64,000 bases of DNA from Sepioteuthis lessoniana (GCA_963585895.1 OY757921.1:49178527-49242526); one strand, 5' to 3'. Positions 19,505-31,035 are shown, counted from the stretch's first letter. A program made the numbers and translations. Notes: a model not told the origin generated them from the sequence alone.

Positions 19505-20885
19505 ACTTTGATAGTTTTCGTGATGGGTGGTAAGTGGCCCTACAGCTGCTGTTTTGTGGGTTGCTGCCTCCAGGTCTTGTTCAATATTGCTTGCAGCATT
19601 CTTGTGTAGCTACCGTCAAGCTTTTCATCCATACGTTTAGTTAGCGTCCATGTTGTACATCCATATAGCAGTATCGATACGACCGCTGCTTGGAAGAAAC
19701 TGCGTTTCATTTTATCGGTCAGGTCTGACTTCCATATGACCGATAGCCAATCGATAGCTGTCAATGCCTTTGTTAGTCGCGTGTTGATGTCTGTCTCGGT
19801 TGATGAGACACTACTTCCTCAGTAGGTGAACTTGTCTACTATCGCTTAGTGTGGAGATATTGGCTCTTTAATTAAAGCACATGTATTCCGTCTTGTGTGC
19901 ATTGACATGGAGGCCTATGCCTGCAGCTGCTCGTTCCAGACTATGTTGTAGGGTTTCGTCTTGAACGGATGCATTTGCCAGAAGCGCTGTCATCGGCATA
20001 GTCCGCGTCCGTAATTGTTTGTGCAGGGTATCTTCTGCATCTTTCCTTTGTTAGCTTGAAACCGTTTTCTTTCATTTTATCAATAGACGTTCTAAGCACG
20101 TAGTCTAGACTGACGATAAAGAGGTATGGGGCTAATGTGTCTCCTTGCAGTACACCTGTTACAATGTCGAAGTAGTCTGTGTCTCCATCCGGGGAACGGA
20201 CTTTTACTTTTGTGTTTCTATATAGCATCATTATGGCTGCGACGGTTTCTTTGGGTAGGCAGTAGGCGAGTTGTATTTGCTTCATCTTTCCTCTGTGTAT
20301 AGAGTCAAAGGCCTTGGCAAAGTCGACAAATAATATTGTTGCCTCTCGGTTTCTTTCACGTACACCTTCATGAATTCGACAGATAGTCAAAATTTGTGAC
20401 GTCGTGGATCTATTTCTCCAAAAACCATTTTGGTTCTTCCTAAGTATCTTCTCAATTTTGGGTTCTATGCGGTTGCGTTCTAGAGCATAGGATATCTTGG
20501 CCGCTATGGATGTAAGGGTTATACTTCGGTAGTTCTTGGCTAATCCGAGGTCGCCTTTTTTAGGGAATGGGAGGATGCATCCCTTCATCGATCTGTCGAT
20601 TGGGTTTTGATTATATACCGCATTACAGTATCGGAGCAGTATGTCGTCGAATTGCCTGGTCTTCCATACTTCTGGGAGTATTTCATCAAGCCCCGCTGCT
20701 TTTCTATTTTTAATTTTTCTTAGTACCGGGTCGAGTTCTTCTTGCGTAAACTGTCCTAGTTTGATTTCTAATTGTTTACTTATAATTCTCGTGATTGGTT
20801 CATGTGTGTAAGTTTCGGAGGGTTTCCGAGTAACTTCTCGAAATGTTGTTTCCGTTGGTGTATTCGTTCTTGCTGGCTGGTAGCT
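19505..20885 (-). pseudogene. RTE-type LINE reverse transcriptase pseudogene, 3' two thirds
   Basis: The minus-strand frame 19941-20885 encodes a reverse transcriptase: RKAAGLDEI, KNYRSITLTSIAAKI, ILRKNQNGFWRNRSTTSQI, ATILFVDFAKAFDSIHRGK (motif A, catalytic Asp), GVLQGDTLAPYLFI (motif B) and DADYADDSA (YxDD motif C). A frameshift follows the YADD box; the C-terminal region (LLYGCTTWTLTKR, LDGSYTRML, LNKTWRQQPTKQQL) continues in another frame at 19540-19764. The N-terminal apurinic endonuclease is missing: the copy is 5'-truncated or cut by the SINE-C tails at 20886. I assign RTE from overall motif style. Not functional. Confidence 0.85.
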
Positions 20886-21065
20886 TTCAGATATATATTT
20901 AATATATATGCATAAAGAAAATTTAGCATTAAAAAAACTCCAATGGCTGATTTGGCATGAAACCCAACCAAACCGAATCATATATATTTAATATATATGT
21001 ATAAAGAGCATTTATCATTAAAAATCCTCCAATGGTTGATATGGCATAAAACCCAACCAAAGTAA
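20886..21065 (+). mobile_element. Two tandem SINE-C 3' tails
   Basis: 'atttaatatatatgcataaa', 'ccaatggctgatttggcat' and 'aacccaaccaaac' occur at 20895-20970 and again at 20980-21060 with few changes, an approximately 83-bp direct duplication. Confidence 0.8.
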
Positions 21066-21104
21066 AGCTCTGTCAATATATCAATCATATTTTTGATCTC
21101 CCTG

Positions 21105-21500
21105 ATAAAAAAAAACGGGAATTCTTCCAAGCTATAGCCGTATCAGTACTTTTGTATGGCCGATCCAGTTAGGCTCAGGCAAAACGCTTGGAGAAAAAGC
21201 TAGATGGGAACTAGACAAGGATGCTGAGTGCTGTTTTGAATAAATCCTGGAAGCAGCACCCTAAAAAACAGCAGCTGTATGGCGGCAGAAACATGCGAGG
21301 CACTGCCGGAGAAGGGAGGCCGAATTCATTAGTGACATTATCCTATGGACTCCTACATAGGGGCACACCCGAGCTGGCCGAGCAGTAAAAACTTACATTA
21401 ACTAGCTCTGTAGAGGATCTACCAAGAGTGTCGACCGATTGGGACGGATGGAGAGAGAGAGAGAGAGAGTCAAGGGGATCTGCACTGTCGACACGCTTTG
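21105..21500 (+). pseudogene. RTE-type LINE 3' end, second copy
   Basis: The plus strand translates in pieces to the same C-terminal region as at 19540-19764: FFQAIAVSVLLYG, EKKLDGN then TRML, NKSWKQHPKKQQLYG, and a terminal SVEDLP...DWDGWRE block before a GA run. Frames shift and stops occur. It lies in opposite orientation to the first RTE copy, separated by SINE-C tails. Confidence 0.75.
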
Positions 21501-21621
21501 TTAATGACGATATATATTAGTGGCGTTTATTTTTAAGATGCAAGGTACGCGGTTTACTCAATAAAATATCTTTATTGATTTCTTCACATTCCATTTAGTT
21601 CAGTTGTATCATAAAGTACTT

Positions 21622-21860
21622 TAGGTTTGGTTTCTTTGTTTAATAGCATATCAACCTTCGTGGGTTATTTTATGTCAAAGCCATCCTTCCAGAAGAACAG
21701 TAGTGGTACTCTTTAACCCATAGCTGGGAGGATAAGGGGCTTCATACCTTTCCCAAGGGTATTTGTCCGAAAGTGAACGTAATAACGCGACTGGAGTTCG
21801 AACTCGCTTACTACGATTCTGCAAGTCCAGTGCTTTAACCATTACATCACAAGCTCACCC
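21622..21860 (-). mobile_element. SINE-A, near full length
   Basis: Left end 'ttggtttctttgtttaatag' (the tail), 'ggttattttatgtcaaagcc', 'agaagaacagtagtggtact', 'cccatagctgggagg', 'cccaagggtatttgtccga', and B-box-like 'gactggagttcgaactcgc'; the A-box region ends at 'accattacatcacaagctc'. About the same length as the copy at 5883. Confidence 0.85.
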
Positions 21861-21949
21861 TCAAAGTACTCTAGGGAGCATCAGTGAATTTATTTCAATT
21901 GTAAGGTAACTGGTAAGCAGACATTCACCTTCGAAAATCTGCACCTTGG

Positions 21950-22395
21950 ATTATTGCCTTGACGGCTGGGGGCTGTAGAATAAAGCCTACTGCATCTCTG
22001 CAGAGGAGTAAAACCCCCGCACCAACGAGTGTCCTAGATATGACACTAATTCATCTGAGGGTGTTTTGAGGTATGTGGAGTACCTTTTCATGGCTCAGTG
22101 GTTAGATCCACTCTGACCCGGAGTTGGAGTTTAATCTATGGGTCAAATAAAACGATTTAATTTAATATACTCGAAACCTTTTAACGGTTTGGAAACAAAT
22201 GATTAATGTTAAATTGAACAATTAGTATTAAAAAGTAATGCTTGAAATCATTTAACTGAGTGCAAACAAATGAGTTTTGGCTTGTTTTAAAAATGTTACC
22301 TACAAACTATTCACCTAATCATGAATAGGATTTGGCATTAAATAACCTTCAATAGTTGATATGTCATCAAACATAACTAACCAAGTACCTTGAAT
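21950..22395 (+). mobile_element. SINE-C, near full length
   Basis: Head 'gacggctgggggctgtagaa', 'gtgtcctagatatgacact', 'ctctgacccggagttgg', 'aacgatttaatttaatat', 'aaatcatttaactgagtgc', and the tail 'atagttgatatgtcatcaaa'. Confidence 0.8.
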
Positions 22396-22489
22396 GAAGC
22401 AAACCCTAATTTACAGTAATCCTTTTCTGCAATGAAATATTAATAAATCGTATATGATCAAACCAGTTTTTGTCATAGAAAATGATACC

Positions 22490-22912
22490 TATAAAATTCT
22501 CTGGGATACAATCGGATCACCTCATCCCGATCAGAAGAAAAAAAAGAAAGAAAAAGAGTATTTTCTATTTTGCGGATTTTGCTATTCCAGCCAACCACTG
22601 AGTGGAAATAAAAGAAAACGAACAGTTTGACAAACAATTGTAACTTACCAGAGAACTAAAAAGTTCTCTAGTAAGATATAAGTACGTGAGAATAACGGTG
22701 GTACGAACTGTAGTTAGTGCGCTTGCAACGGTTCCCAAAAGCTTGGAAAAAGACTTGAGGAATTGGAAATCAGAGGAAGAATCGAAATCAACCTTGCATT
22801 GTTGAGATCGACCAGAATACTGAGTCCAGGAGACATGAGGGGATTTGCTGTCACTTAGACACAAGTAAATGACCACTTGCTAATGTTGGCGGAAAAAATT
22901 CGCAAAGATAAT
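22490..22912 (+). pseudogene. REL-endonuclease LINE, 3' end
   Basis: Broken plus-strand coding for the C-terminus of a LINE: a degraded DFAIPA...WK block, RELKK, RITVVRTVVSALATVPKSLEK, EELEIRGRIEI, ALLRSTRIL, and a final LLSLR block, followed by untranslated sequence and AATAAT repeats. Seen in many copies between 22.5 and 48.9 kb. Confidence 0.7.
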
Positions 22913-22924
22913 AATAATAGATAT

Positions 22925-23262
22925 AATAATAATGACGGCCAGAAGATCAGACTTAGTGGTAATTAACAAAACATAAGAACTTGCCGATAAGTGGACTTTG
23001 CTGTGCCAGAACTAAGAAAGCTGCCAGAGAACTAAAAAAGCAAAAGAAACATGAAGGTGACAGTGATACCATTCATAATTGGCGCGCTTGGAACAATCCC
23101 TAAAAATTTGGAAAGGCGCCTGGAAGAACTGGAAATTGAAGGACGAATTTTTTAGATCACCCAGAATACTGAGAAGAGTCCTGGATGCTTGATGAGACTT
23201 GCTGTCTCCAGTGAAAGACCATCAGCTAACACTGGCATGAAAAAGTTGGGAGGAGTAAAATA
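22925..23262 (+). pseudogene. REL-endonuclease LINE, 3' end, second copy
   Basis: 'ggccagaagatcagactta' gives RRSDLVVINK, the PD-type endonuclease motif with Asp-to-neighbour change, then a deletion to RELKK, MKVTVIPFIIGALGTIPKNLER, LEELEIEGRI, and the terminal block. Internally deleted and frameshifted. Confidence 0.7.
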
Positions 23263-23579
23263 ATCAAAGTAAGAATAGAAAAGACACAAAACAGCAAATG
23301 TAGGTTATGTGGTGATAGAGACAAAACGATCAATCACATAATAGGCGAATGCAGTAAATTAGTACAGAAAGAGTATAAGACTAAACACGACTTGGGTGGG
23401 CAAGGTGATCCATTGGGAATTGTGCAAGAATTTTAAATTTGACCATTTGAACAAATGGTGTATGCACAACCCAGCATCTGTCCTTGATAATGAGACGCAC
23501 AAACTCCTCTGGGATTTTGAAATACAAACGGATCGCCTAATCTCGCACAGACGATCAGACCTAGTAATAAAGTAAAGTA
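23263..23579 (+). pseudogene. REL-endonuclease LINE, zinc-knuckle and endonuclease region, split by SINE-D
   Basis: Encodes a CCHC zinc motif, CRLCGDRDKTINHIIGEC, then SKLVQKEYKTKHD, a frameshift, KFDHLNKWCMHNP, NETHKLLWDFEIQTDRLIS and RRSDLVI. This order, zinc motif then a PD...D-K type endonuclease at the C-terminus, is that of LINEs with a restriction-like endonuclease (R2, R4, NeSL, Hero groups). It is interrupted at 23580 by SINE-D and resumes near 23702. Confidence 0.75.
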
Positions 23580-23701
23580 AAGTTGGCGATTTTAGTCAAG
23601 GGTGAACAGAAGGCTTCCTTTTCGATAGCTACTGCTGAACCCCAGTCTCCTGTACCATTGGCGAAGAGTACCATTGGCGAAGAGTACTCATTAGACCAAT
23701 G
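23580..23701 (-). mobile_element. SINE-D fragment inserted in the LINE
   Basis: 'tggcgattttagtcaaggg', 'ttttcgatagctactgc' and 'gaagagtactcattagacc' match SINE-D (compare 39417-39675) with the middle deleted. 'taccattggcgaagag' is tandemly duplicated inside. LINE coding sequence continues on both sides in the same orientation. Confidence 0.7.
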
Positions 23702-24010
23702 GTCGGTTGCAGAATTGTGGACTTTGACGTTTCTGTTGACCACAGAGTAAAATTAAAAGAAAGTGAAAAGAAGGATAAGTATTTCGACCTTGCTAGGGAA
23801 TCGAAAAACTATGGAATATGAAAGTGACGGTTATACCAATTGTAATTGGTGCTCTTGGTACAGTCACCAAAGGATTAGTAAAGGAACTGGAGGACTTGGA
23901 AATAACAGGACGAGTGGAGATCATCCAAACTACAGTATCATTGAGATCAACCGGAATACTGAGAATAGTCATCGAGACTTGAGTATACTCAAACTCCAAT
24001 GAAAAACTCT
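23702..24010 (+). pseudogene. REL-endonuclease LINE, C-terminus, continuing past SINE-D
   Basis: 'gcagaattgtggactttga' encodes CRIVDFDV, the second half of the endonuclease motif, then DHRVKLKESEKKDKYFDLA, MKVTVIPIVIGALGTVTKGLVKELEDLEITGR, and the terminal SLRLQ-type block. Confidence 0.75.
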
Positions 24011-24084
24011 CAAGGAGTATTAATTATAACTCTTGTTGTACATGCATAGGTTAGAACCTATTTAGAAAATTTGACGGAATTCTT

Positions 24085-24145
24085 TGGAAATTTTGGTATA
24101 AAATAACCTAAGGGTTGACTTGCCGTAAAATCCAACCAACCGACC
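24085..24145 (+). mobile_element. SINE-C 3' tail fragment
   Basis: 'ttggtataaaataacctaag', 'ggttgacttgccgtaaaat' and 'ccaaccaaccgacc' match the terminal SINE-C block. Confidence 0.6.
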
Positions 24146-24149
24146 AGCC

Positions 24150-24930
24150 TCAAAATAGGTCATCCTATACAGGCCAGAAGACCAGATTTTTTTTTATTGT
24201 TGACAAGAAAAATAAAACAGTTAAAAGAGAAATCAATGAGTGAAGGAAAATGAAAAACTTGATGAATACCTGGTTCTCGCCAGTGAACTAAAAACAAACG
24301 AACAAACAAAAATCTCAAAGAGACTGTTGAATATGAAGTTGATAGTGTTGCCATTGGCAAACAGAGCACTTAAAACAATTCACAAATATATGGAAAAGAG
24401 ACGAGGAGAAATACAGATCTGGGAAAGCATTGAGACCGTCCAGACAAAAGCACTGTTGAGATTGGCAAGAATTCTTAAAGACTTGGAGAACTGAGACGCC
24501 TTGTCATTTAGATTGCAAAATTTTTACAGGGAAAACCTGCAGTTCGTACCGGAGTGAAAATTCGGCAAAAAGTTTTTTAAAAATTAGACAAGAAGATCTG
24601 ATTACCGTAAGCAAGAAAAAAAATCGTGTCAGATAATGACATTCCTGCAGAAAACAAAGTAAAATTTTAAGAAAGGAAGACGCTATGGCGCCTGAAGATG
24701 ACAGTCAAGTTTATCTTTGCTGAAATTTTCGGAATGACCTGAAAAAAAGAAAAAAGAAGTAAGAAGGGTGGAGGAAGTGAAATTCAGAGTAAAAAAATCA
24801 AGACCATTCAGACTACTAAAAACAATCAGAAATCTGAGAAGAGTGCGGAATATTAAGTAGACTTGTTGTCACTCAGCCCCCGACGTAAATCATTATCTGT
24901 GAATAGTATGAAAAATAAATGAATACAAAA
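24150..24930 (+). pseudogene. REL-endonuclease LINE, two tandem 3' ends
   Basis: 24150-24540: 'aggccagaagaccagattt', then EYLVLASELK, MKLIVLPLANRALKTIHKYMEK, ALLRLARILKDLEN. 24570-24930: a second, more decayed copy beginning 'agacaagaagatctgatta' and ending 'gaatattaagtagacttgt'. Both are short 3' truncations in the same orientation. Confidence 0.65.
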
Positions 24931-25333
24931 ATAACACCTATCGGGAGTAAATAATTTGATGAGTTCCTTCTCTTCGCCTAATCCTACTACCCCCTCTCTC
25001 CAATCCCTCAAACTACAGAAACTTCCTGGGGTAAAAAAAAGAACTCTATGAAATATAGTTCTAATCTATTGTTATTTCTAAATACCAGCATCACTGGAGA
25101 TCTACGTAGACTTTTCAAATCATGTTCTATCACTGATCTAAATATTTTGAATATTAATAATAATAAAAATAATCTCATCGCAATGAATCAATATAAAAAT
25201 CTTATAAACCTTTTTATCATATTTCTTTAATAATAAAAACATCGTATCATAAATATTATAATTTGAAATACCAGCTTTGCTGCGGAGCTTTTAAAATTCA
25301 AACATTTAGGCAAATGTCTACGACATCAACACA
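24931..25333. other. Unassigned AT-rich sequence
   Basis: No family motif seen; AAT-rich short runs near 25150-25175. Confidence 0.5.
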
Positions 25334-25409
25334 TTTCTTCTTCTTCTTCTTCTTCTTCTTCTTCTTCTTCTTCTTCTTCTTCTTCTTCTTCTTCTTCTTC
25401 TTCTTCTAT
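25334..25409. repeat. (TTC)n microsatellite
   Basis: About 25 uninterrupted TTC units at the 3' end of a minus-strand LINE copy. Gives a false poly-phenylalanine frame. Confidence 0.97.
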
Positions 25410-26340
25410 TATTCGGTGCGTGTTTTTCATACCAGCGTTAGCTGGTGTTTTTTTTAAAATTGGAATCTGAGTGACAAGTTTCCTCAGGTCTCTTGAACTC
25501 TTCTCAGTATTCTTGACGATATTGGCAATGCTCTAGTCTGGAGGGTTGATTTTCAATTCCTCCAGTTCCAAACACTTAAGGATCGTTCCAAGCGTACCAA
25601 CAACATTTTTAGGTTTATATGATCTGTCTGTATATCAAAATCTCAGAAAATTTTATGGGTCTCATTCTTCGGGACTGATTCTGGTTTGAGCATACACAAT
25701 TTGGTTAAATGGTCAAGTTTCAATCTCTTGCACAATTCCTTGCGGATTACCTTTCCTGCTCGATCGTGCCTGGTCTTGTACTCCTTTTGTGCCAGTTTGC
25801 TGCAACCGTTTGCTTTGGAATTAATTATTTCATCTTTTTCTCCACGTAATATATAATTGCTATTTTATTGCGTATAATGAATTTTAGCTTTAATATGATT
25901 GGTCTTTATGGCGTTGTTTTGTGCTGCTATTAGAAGAGATCCAGTTTCTCTCTTAAAGTTTCCTTTTCGTAGCCATGTTGAGGTTTCTCGAATGAAGTTT
26001 TGCCAGTTTATCGCTTGCAAGAGAGTGCCTTATTAAGGAGATTGCCAGGATGTTTATCCCTATAATGACATTTCTACTACAGAACTTGGTTTTGAGCAGT
26101 TTTCTTGTTCTTTTGAGGTACTCTTTTCTTATTTATTCTATTCCTTCCGTTATTTCTCTTTTCCCACGTTTCATGGTACATTTTTCTATGCCAAATTCCA
26201 CCCCTATATCCTTGCTGTATATTCTTATTGTTTGTATTGGGGTATCTAATTCTTTTTCAGTTCTAAAACAGTTTGATGTCATCCATGTACATAAGGTAAT
26301 TAATTTTTTCTTGTGATTTTGTAAATTTGTATCCCTCTGT
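25410..26340 (-). pseudogene. REL-endonuclease LINE, RT to C-terminus, internally deleted
   Basis: Minus-strand pieces in order: a reverse-transcriptase tail with a YxDD-like 'CTWMTSNCF' region (degraded YMDDIKLF), EKELDTPIQTIRIYS, IGVEFGIEKC, KRGKREITEGIE; then after a deletion SKLAQKEYKTRHD, GKVIRKELCKRLKLDHLTKL, NETHKI, and the C-terminal block. This is one of two loci here that keep RT sequence of this family. Stops and frameshifts throughout. Confidence 0.75.
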
Positions 26341-26344
26341 ACAA

Positions 26345-26790
26345 AGGATTATGCAAAACTGATTTATTTGAAATAGAAATGTTTTTACATTTAACTATGT
26401 GGAAACAAATGACTGATGTTTAACTGAACTGTTAGTGATAGAAAGCAATGCTTGGAACCATTTTACTTTGATGACATGCTAAACTGAATTCTTTGAAATA
26501 GAACTGTTTTATAGTTAACTGTGAATAAACAAATGACTGATGTTTTATTGAATTGTTTGAGTTAAATGGCAATACTTGAAAACATTTAACTGTGTGCAAG
26601 AAAATGATTAATAGTTTATAAAAATTATTCGTATGAAATAAAATCATTTAACTGTATGCATAAAATGAGCTCAGGTTCATTTAAGAATGTTTTCTACAAA
26701 ACGTTTAGAAATCATATATTTAATATATATGTATAAAAAAGATTTGGCATTAAATAACCTACAATGTTTGATGTTTGAGCATGTTTCCCA
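26345..26790 (+). mobile_element. SINE-C, 3' two thirds with repeated units
   Basis: Repeated blocks 'tgtggaaacaaatgactga', 'tgaataaacaaatgactga' and 'gtgcaagaaaatgattaat', then 'gagctcaggttcatttaag', 'atatttaatatatatgtat' and 'ttggcattaaataacctac'. The head is missing. Confidence 0.75.
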
Positions 26791-26799
26791 GTTTTTTTT

Positions 26800-27510
26800 T
26801 CTCTGGCAAGGTCGAAGTAATGGTCTCCCTTTTCGCTTTTGTTGATTTTTCACCATTATTATTATTATTATTATTAATTCACACGTCGCAGACTTTTCAC
26901 ACCAATATTAACTAGTAGTTTTTCACTGAAGCAAAAATGTAAAAGCAAATGTCCAGGGCTCTTAAGTGTCTCAACCGATTTTAGCAATACTGTGGTCTGA
27001 ACGGGCTCTATTCTTTCTCTGATTTCCTCTTCCCTTAATCTACTTTTCAAGCTTTGATGGAACGATCCAACGGTACTGATAACAACTGGTATCACCGTCA
27101 TCTCCATATTCTATAGACTTTTCAGCAGTCAATAATTTTTCAAGCTTTTCCCTGCAATGGTAGAATTCTCTAGCAGATAAGTTCTTTTCTTTTTGTTAAT
27201 TAACAGGAGGTCTGACTTTTTGGCCGAGATGAGGGGATCTGTTTGTATCTCAATCGTTCCAGAGAATGATAATTATTGTTATTTCACTTCTTGCGAGTTT
27301 TTCATCCCAACATTAGCTGGTAGTCTTAATTGGAGTCTGAGTGACAGCAAGTCTTCTTATGTCTCCAAGACTCGTCTGAGTATTCTAGCCGATTTTAACA
27401 ATGCTGTAGTCTGGATTGTTTCGATTCATCCTCTAATTTTCAATTCCTCCAGACTCCTTTTCAAGCCTTTGAGGCTATGTTTCAAGCGCTTTAACTGCGA
27501 AAAATAATGG
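26800..27510 (-). pseudogene. REL-endonuclease LINE, two tandem 3' ends
   Basis: Minus strand 26874-27107 reads MEMTVIPVVISTVGSF, ERIEPVQTTVLLKSVETL; 27130-27510 repeats the same C-terminal region in a more broken form (GGIEN, DYSIVKIG, LAVTQ). Both end in the family's terminal block; the first is followed by (ATT)n at 26860. Confidence 0.7.
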
Positions 27511-28200
27511 CTGTTATTTTTCAGACTATTCTGGTTATTATTTTCATTAAAAATTTAGTTAAATATTTAAATTTCGCGGGGCATTGTCATGGAAACATGA
27601 CTCAAGAACAGAAAAATGAAATCGGATTAAATTATTCGCAATGTTTAAAAAATGTCGTTGTTTTCGCTTTCCGTTAAAGACAAACTTTTTGAGAGATTCA
27701 GACGATTTTATTAACCAAAGGGAATTGACGAGAACAGAAAAACAATCCAACGACAGACGCATACAAATATGGACAGTCATAAACGTATATTTTTTTACAT
27801 ATAACATAACACACAAGTCTATATCCCGCACAAACACAAAGCCTGTCATCGACACTAATACGTATGTTATCATATATTGACAAACATTGTCAAATACGTA
27901 TATATACATATGCCAACTTGACTACACAGTTAATAATTGTTGCGTACAGAGTCGTTCAAACATATACATCTGTACATACATAGATGAGTGCCTCGCATAG
28001 TATAATGTTTAACAAAAAATTGTTAGTGAATTCGATTTTCACCGGGTGTCTCACTCTCCTAACCTGGTGCCAAACTAAACTAAGCTTAGTAGATTAAAAC
28101 TTAAATTGAGGTGACATAAGTACATCGACATGGAGAAGTTTGGTTTGATTTGGTTTAGTCAAAGGCTTATCTAATCCTTATGGTTTATTTAATGGTAAAA
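27511..28200. other. Unassigned sequence
   Basis: Open frames at 27559-27909 (minus) and 27641-27880 (plus) overlap and share no known motif. Nothing else recognised. Confidence 0.5.
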
Positions 28201-28204
28201 ATTG

Positions 28205-28295
28205 ATTCAGAATTATCAACGTTGAATTACAATAAAAAGGAAAATTTAGAGAGAGAGTAAAATTTGCAATTTATAGGAATTTAGAGAGAATAAAG
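28205..28295 (-). repeat. Possible 3' LTR remnant of the BEL/Pao element
   Basis: 'gtaaaatttgcaatttata', 'ggaatttagagagaataaa' recur in similar form at 31190-31270, beyond the other end of the BEL/Pao coding remnant. Two related blocks flanking the coding part is what eroded LTRs would look like. Confidence 0.4.
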
Positions 28296-28299
28296 GGGC

Positions 28300-30110
28300 T
28301 TGCATGGGATCCGAAGATTAAGGTAGTGTATCTAATCTATTTATTCATCTCAAACCTTGAGGAAGATACAGAATCTGTTCTTATCCTTTTCAGAGTTCAG
28401 CCTAATCATCAAGAAGGCTTTCCTGATGTCGGCTTACATGTTTATTTGTTTTACAAAGAAGCAGAAGTCTTAGCATGTCGCTTAAAAGGTTAATTCTCTG
28501 GGGAGCTGCTTCATTGAGAGAATAGCTCTCCTTATTTTTTAACGAACCATTTTCGTTGTTATTTGAGCATCAAACTTTATCCCATGTTTGCGTGTGATCC
28601 AGGTGTAATCATAAAATTCACAAGGATTTACTGTAATTTTTTCAATTATTCCCTTGCTCTCCTTTTGGTAAAAACGTCTTTTATCAAGTTTTTACTTTCA
28701 AGGTGATTATTAGTTTTTTCAAGTATTTTAAGTTCTACAGGAAAGGAATGTTTTAATTCTATTTTTATGCCATAGTAGATCCACGTCGTACACATTGTTT
28801 TTGTTGTGGATGGAATTTTCAAATTCTTTTATTTTAGCCTTATCGTAGTCACTGACAGATTTGTCTCCATTAGGGGAAGATCCTAAATTATTAACAGCAA
28901 ACATTTTTTCTAAATTTCTCTCTACCAAACTTTTATCAAACAACTCACCTATCGGATCTGAATAACTATTTTGGGGGTTTAATACGAAATTTACACGAGT
29001 GATAGGTCAATGGGAATAATTGGAGTTTATTGTATGATAATTGTTTTCAAGGGCTTCTACACTTTTTCTTTCCACATGTTTTATTTGATTTTCATGGAGA
29101 GATCGTTGTCTATTTTCAAAGGGAGCAATACTACAGGCAAATATCCCAGAAGAACTTTTCATGTTGTTTATAATTTTTACATTTATCATAAATTGCATTA
29201 CGTCTATACCAACAAGACCGTGGACGTAAATTACTTTCTCGTCACTGTTAGCGAAAGTTGAATTGTAGTTTATGTCTCTCAGGATGCGTAAAACATTTTT
29301 GTAGTTGTAGAACTTAAATTTAATGTCGAAGTCATCGTCAACTAAGACTGGTAACTGTCATTTTTTTCTTTATTCACTTCGATTTCCAAAGTAATTTGAT
29401 TTAATCTTTTAACCTTAGAAACTTGAAACATTTTTATTTCGAATTCTACTAGAGCAGGATCAGTTTAATTACAACCTAATTTATTAATGACACTTTAGAG
29501 AAATAAGATCTCGGACTTCCAGTTTCAAATGAACTGTTTAACTTTGGGGTTTCTTTTCCTTTGGTTATCGTAACACTGACTATAGGAAAATTGTATTGTG
29601 GGTCTGGTAATTTCAAATTGGTGTATACTGTCGAAAAGGTTACGAGGTTATTTTTTTTAGTTTTGTGCTTGCATAAGGGAGTGACGTGTCGATTCGTTTT
29701 AGAATTAGTCACATTGAAAGGGTAACTTATTAAAATTTCCTAAACAGTTTTCACTTTTGTATCGTGCGCGAGAATATAGAATGCAAAGATTCAATTCTTT
29801 GAAATTAGCTTTTCTGGACGCAACATTTAGATACTCCCTACAATAACTAATTTTGTGACTATCACAATAACATAATTTGCAGTAGGGAGTTTTTTGTGTG
29901 CGTTCGTAGCAAAGGTTTTTTTTTTTTTTAAAGTAGAGACAAGAACTTTTTTGTCTGCTACGGATTTATTTTCATTTTTCAAAGGTCGGAAATTTTTCAA
30001 GGAATGAGGAGATTCAGATATCTTTTATTCATAATTTTCCCAGTAAATTTCGTGCATTGTGTATACCTTTGTGAACTTTCTACGGTTGTGGAATGTTTTC
30101 TATTTTATCA
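28300..30110 (-). pseudogene. BEL/Pao retrotransposon pol remnant
   Basis: Reading the minus strand from right to left: a CCHC zinc knuckle near 29870-29900 (cysteine-histidine pattern intact), a protease-like segment at 29476-29712 ending in a GSPRSYFS motif whose catalytic Asp position is Glu, a linker at 28728-28943, and a reverse-transcriptase motif A region at 28330-28440 (ADIRKAFLMIRLN). The order, gag zinc knuckle, protease, RT, fits BEL/Pao. Frames are broken many times and integrase is absent. An old, inactive retroelement copy. Confidence 0.7.
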
Positions 30111-30299
30111 TCTGTAGAAGTACTGCTAATATTAACATATCTAGCATTTTAGAGGGGACCATCGTAGAAGAAGTGCTTTCTTCAATTTCATTTTGTTTCA
30201 GGCCACTTTCTTTTGAATTGAGTACTGTTATATAGTCATCTACAGCATCATAACGACACAATAAATAAACAGACACACACAGAAAGACGCAAGAAGGAA

Positions 30300-30845
30300 G
30301 ACGCACGAAGACTTCTTTAACAATATTTTACCTCTCACTTTATTGCAAGGGTTCGAAAGGGTTGTTCAAGGGTTGCATGTGAGAGGGAGCTGGAGATCGA
30401 ATATAAACTGTAATATCTTGACCCCCCTGTTATGACCGCCACGTTGTGTCTTTCTTGTTCTCCTGATGCTGGGGTCCACTCCATCGGGGTTTCTGAGGGC
30501 CCCCTCGGTCGGGTGTAGCTTTCCCTACCACATCTGGTCTCTAGCTGTCTGGAATTCTACTGGCAACTGCTCTGGCTCGTCGAACTCAACTCAATTATAT
30601 AATCGTTAGACGCCCACTCGATCTTTGAAATCGAATGTTTAATCGTCATCAAGCGGAAATAACTGTCATGCAGTTCAGAGGTCACTCTCTTCCGGTGCAT
30701 CAGTCTGTATTGGCACAGTGGGACCTTCACCTTGTCCCATATTATAAGCCTTAATCCGCCCACGTGATCTCTTTCGATTACTGGCCATAGAATGTGTCAC
30801 TTCCTTCCGGTGCATCACCTTGGAATAGCATTTTTTTGGACCGGG
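30300..30845. mobile_element. GC-richer insertion inside the BEL/Pao remnant
   Basis: Composition shifts abruptly and the gag/pol reading is lost. Contains a duplicated phrase ('cttccggtgcatca' at 30689 and 30804, 115 bases apart). 30400-30560 is pyrimidine-rich and LTR-like. Source not recognised. Confidence 0.4.
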
Positions 30846-30849
30846 TCGA

Positions 30850-31035
30850 AGGTCAAAACATAACAGTACCTTACAGATCGAGTTCGCAATTTTTATATTT
30901 GATTTGCTAATTTCACTTAACCATTCATTTATTAAAGGTTCATAGGCTTTGAAGAGAGACACAGACAAGTTTTCGATATTAGCTATAACGTGCAGGATAG
31001 TGTTTACTCTTCTATTGTGACTTTTTCTCATCTCT
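30850..31035 (-). pseudogene. Possible BEL/Pao gag fragment
   Basis: A minus-strand frame (MRKSHNRRVNTILHVIANIENLSV...) reads without stops for about 60 codons immediately upstream, in element orientation, of the zinc knuckle and protease. Position suggests gag; there is no diagnostic motif. Confidence 0.35.

Noticed and set aside
25263-25457. 64-codon plus frame
   Set aside because: Mostly poly-phenylalanine from (TTC)n at the end of a minus-strand LINE.
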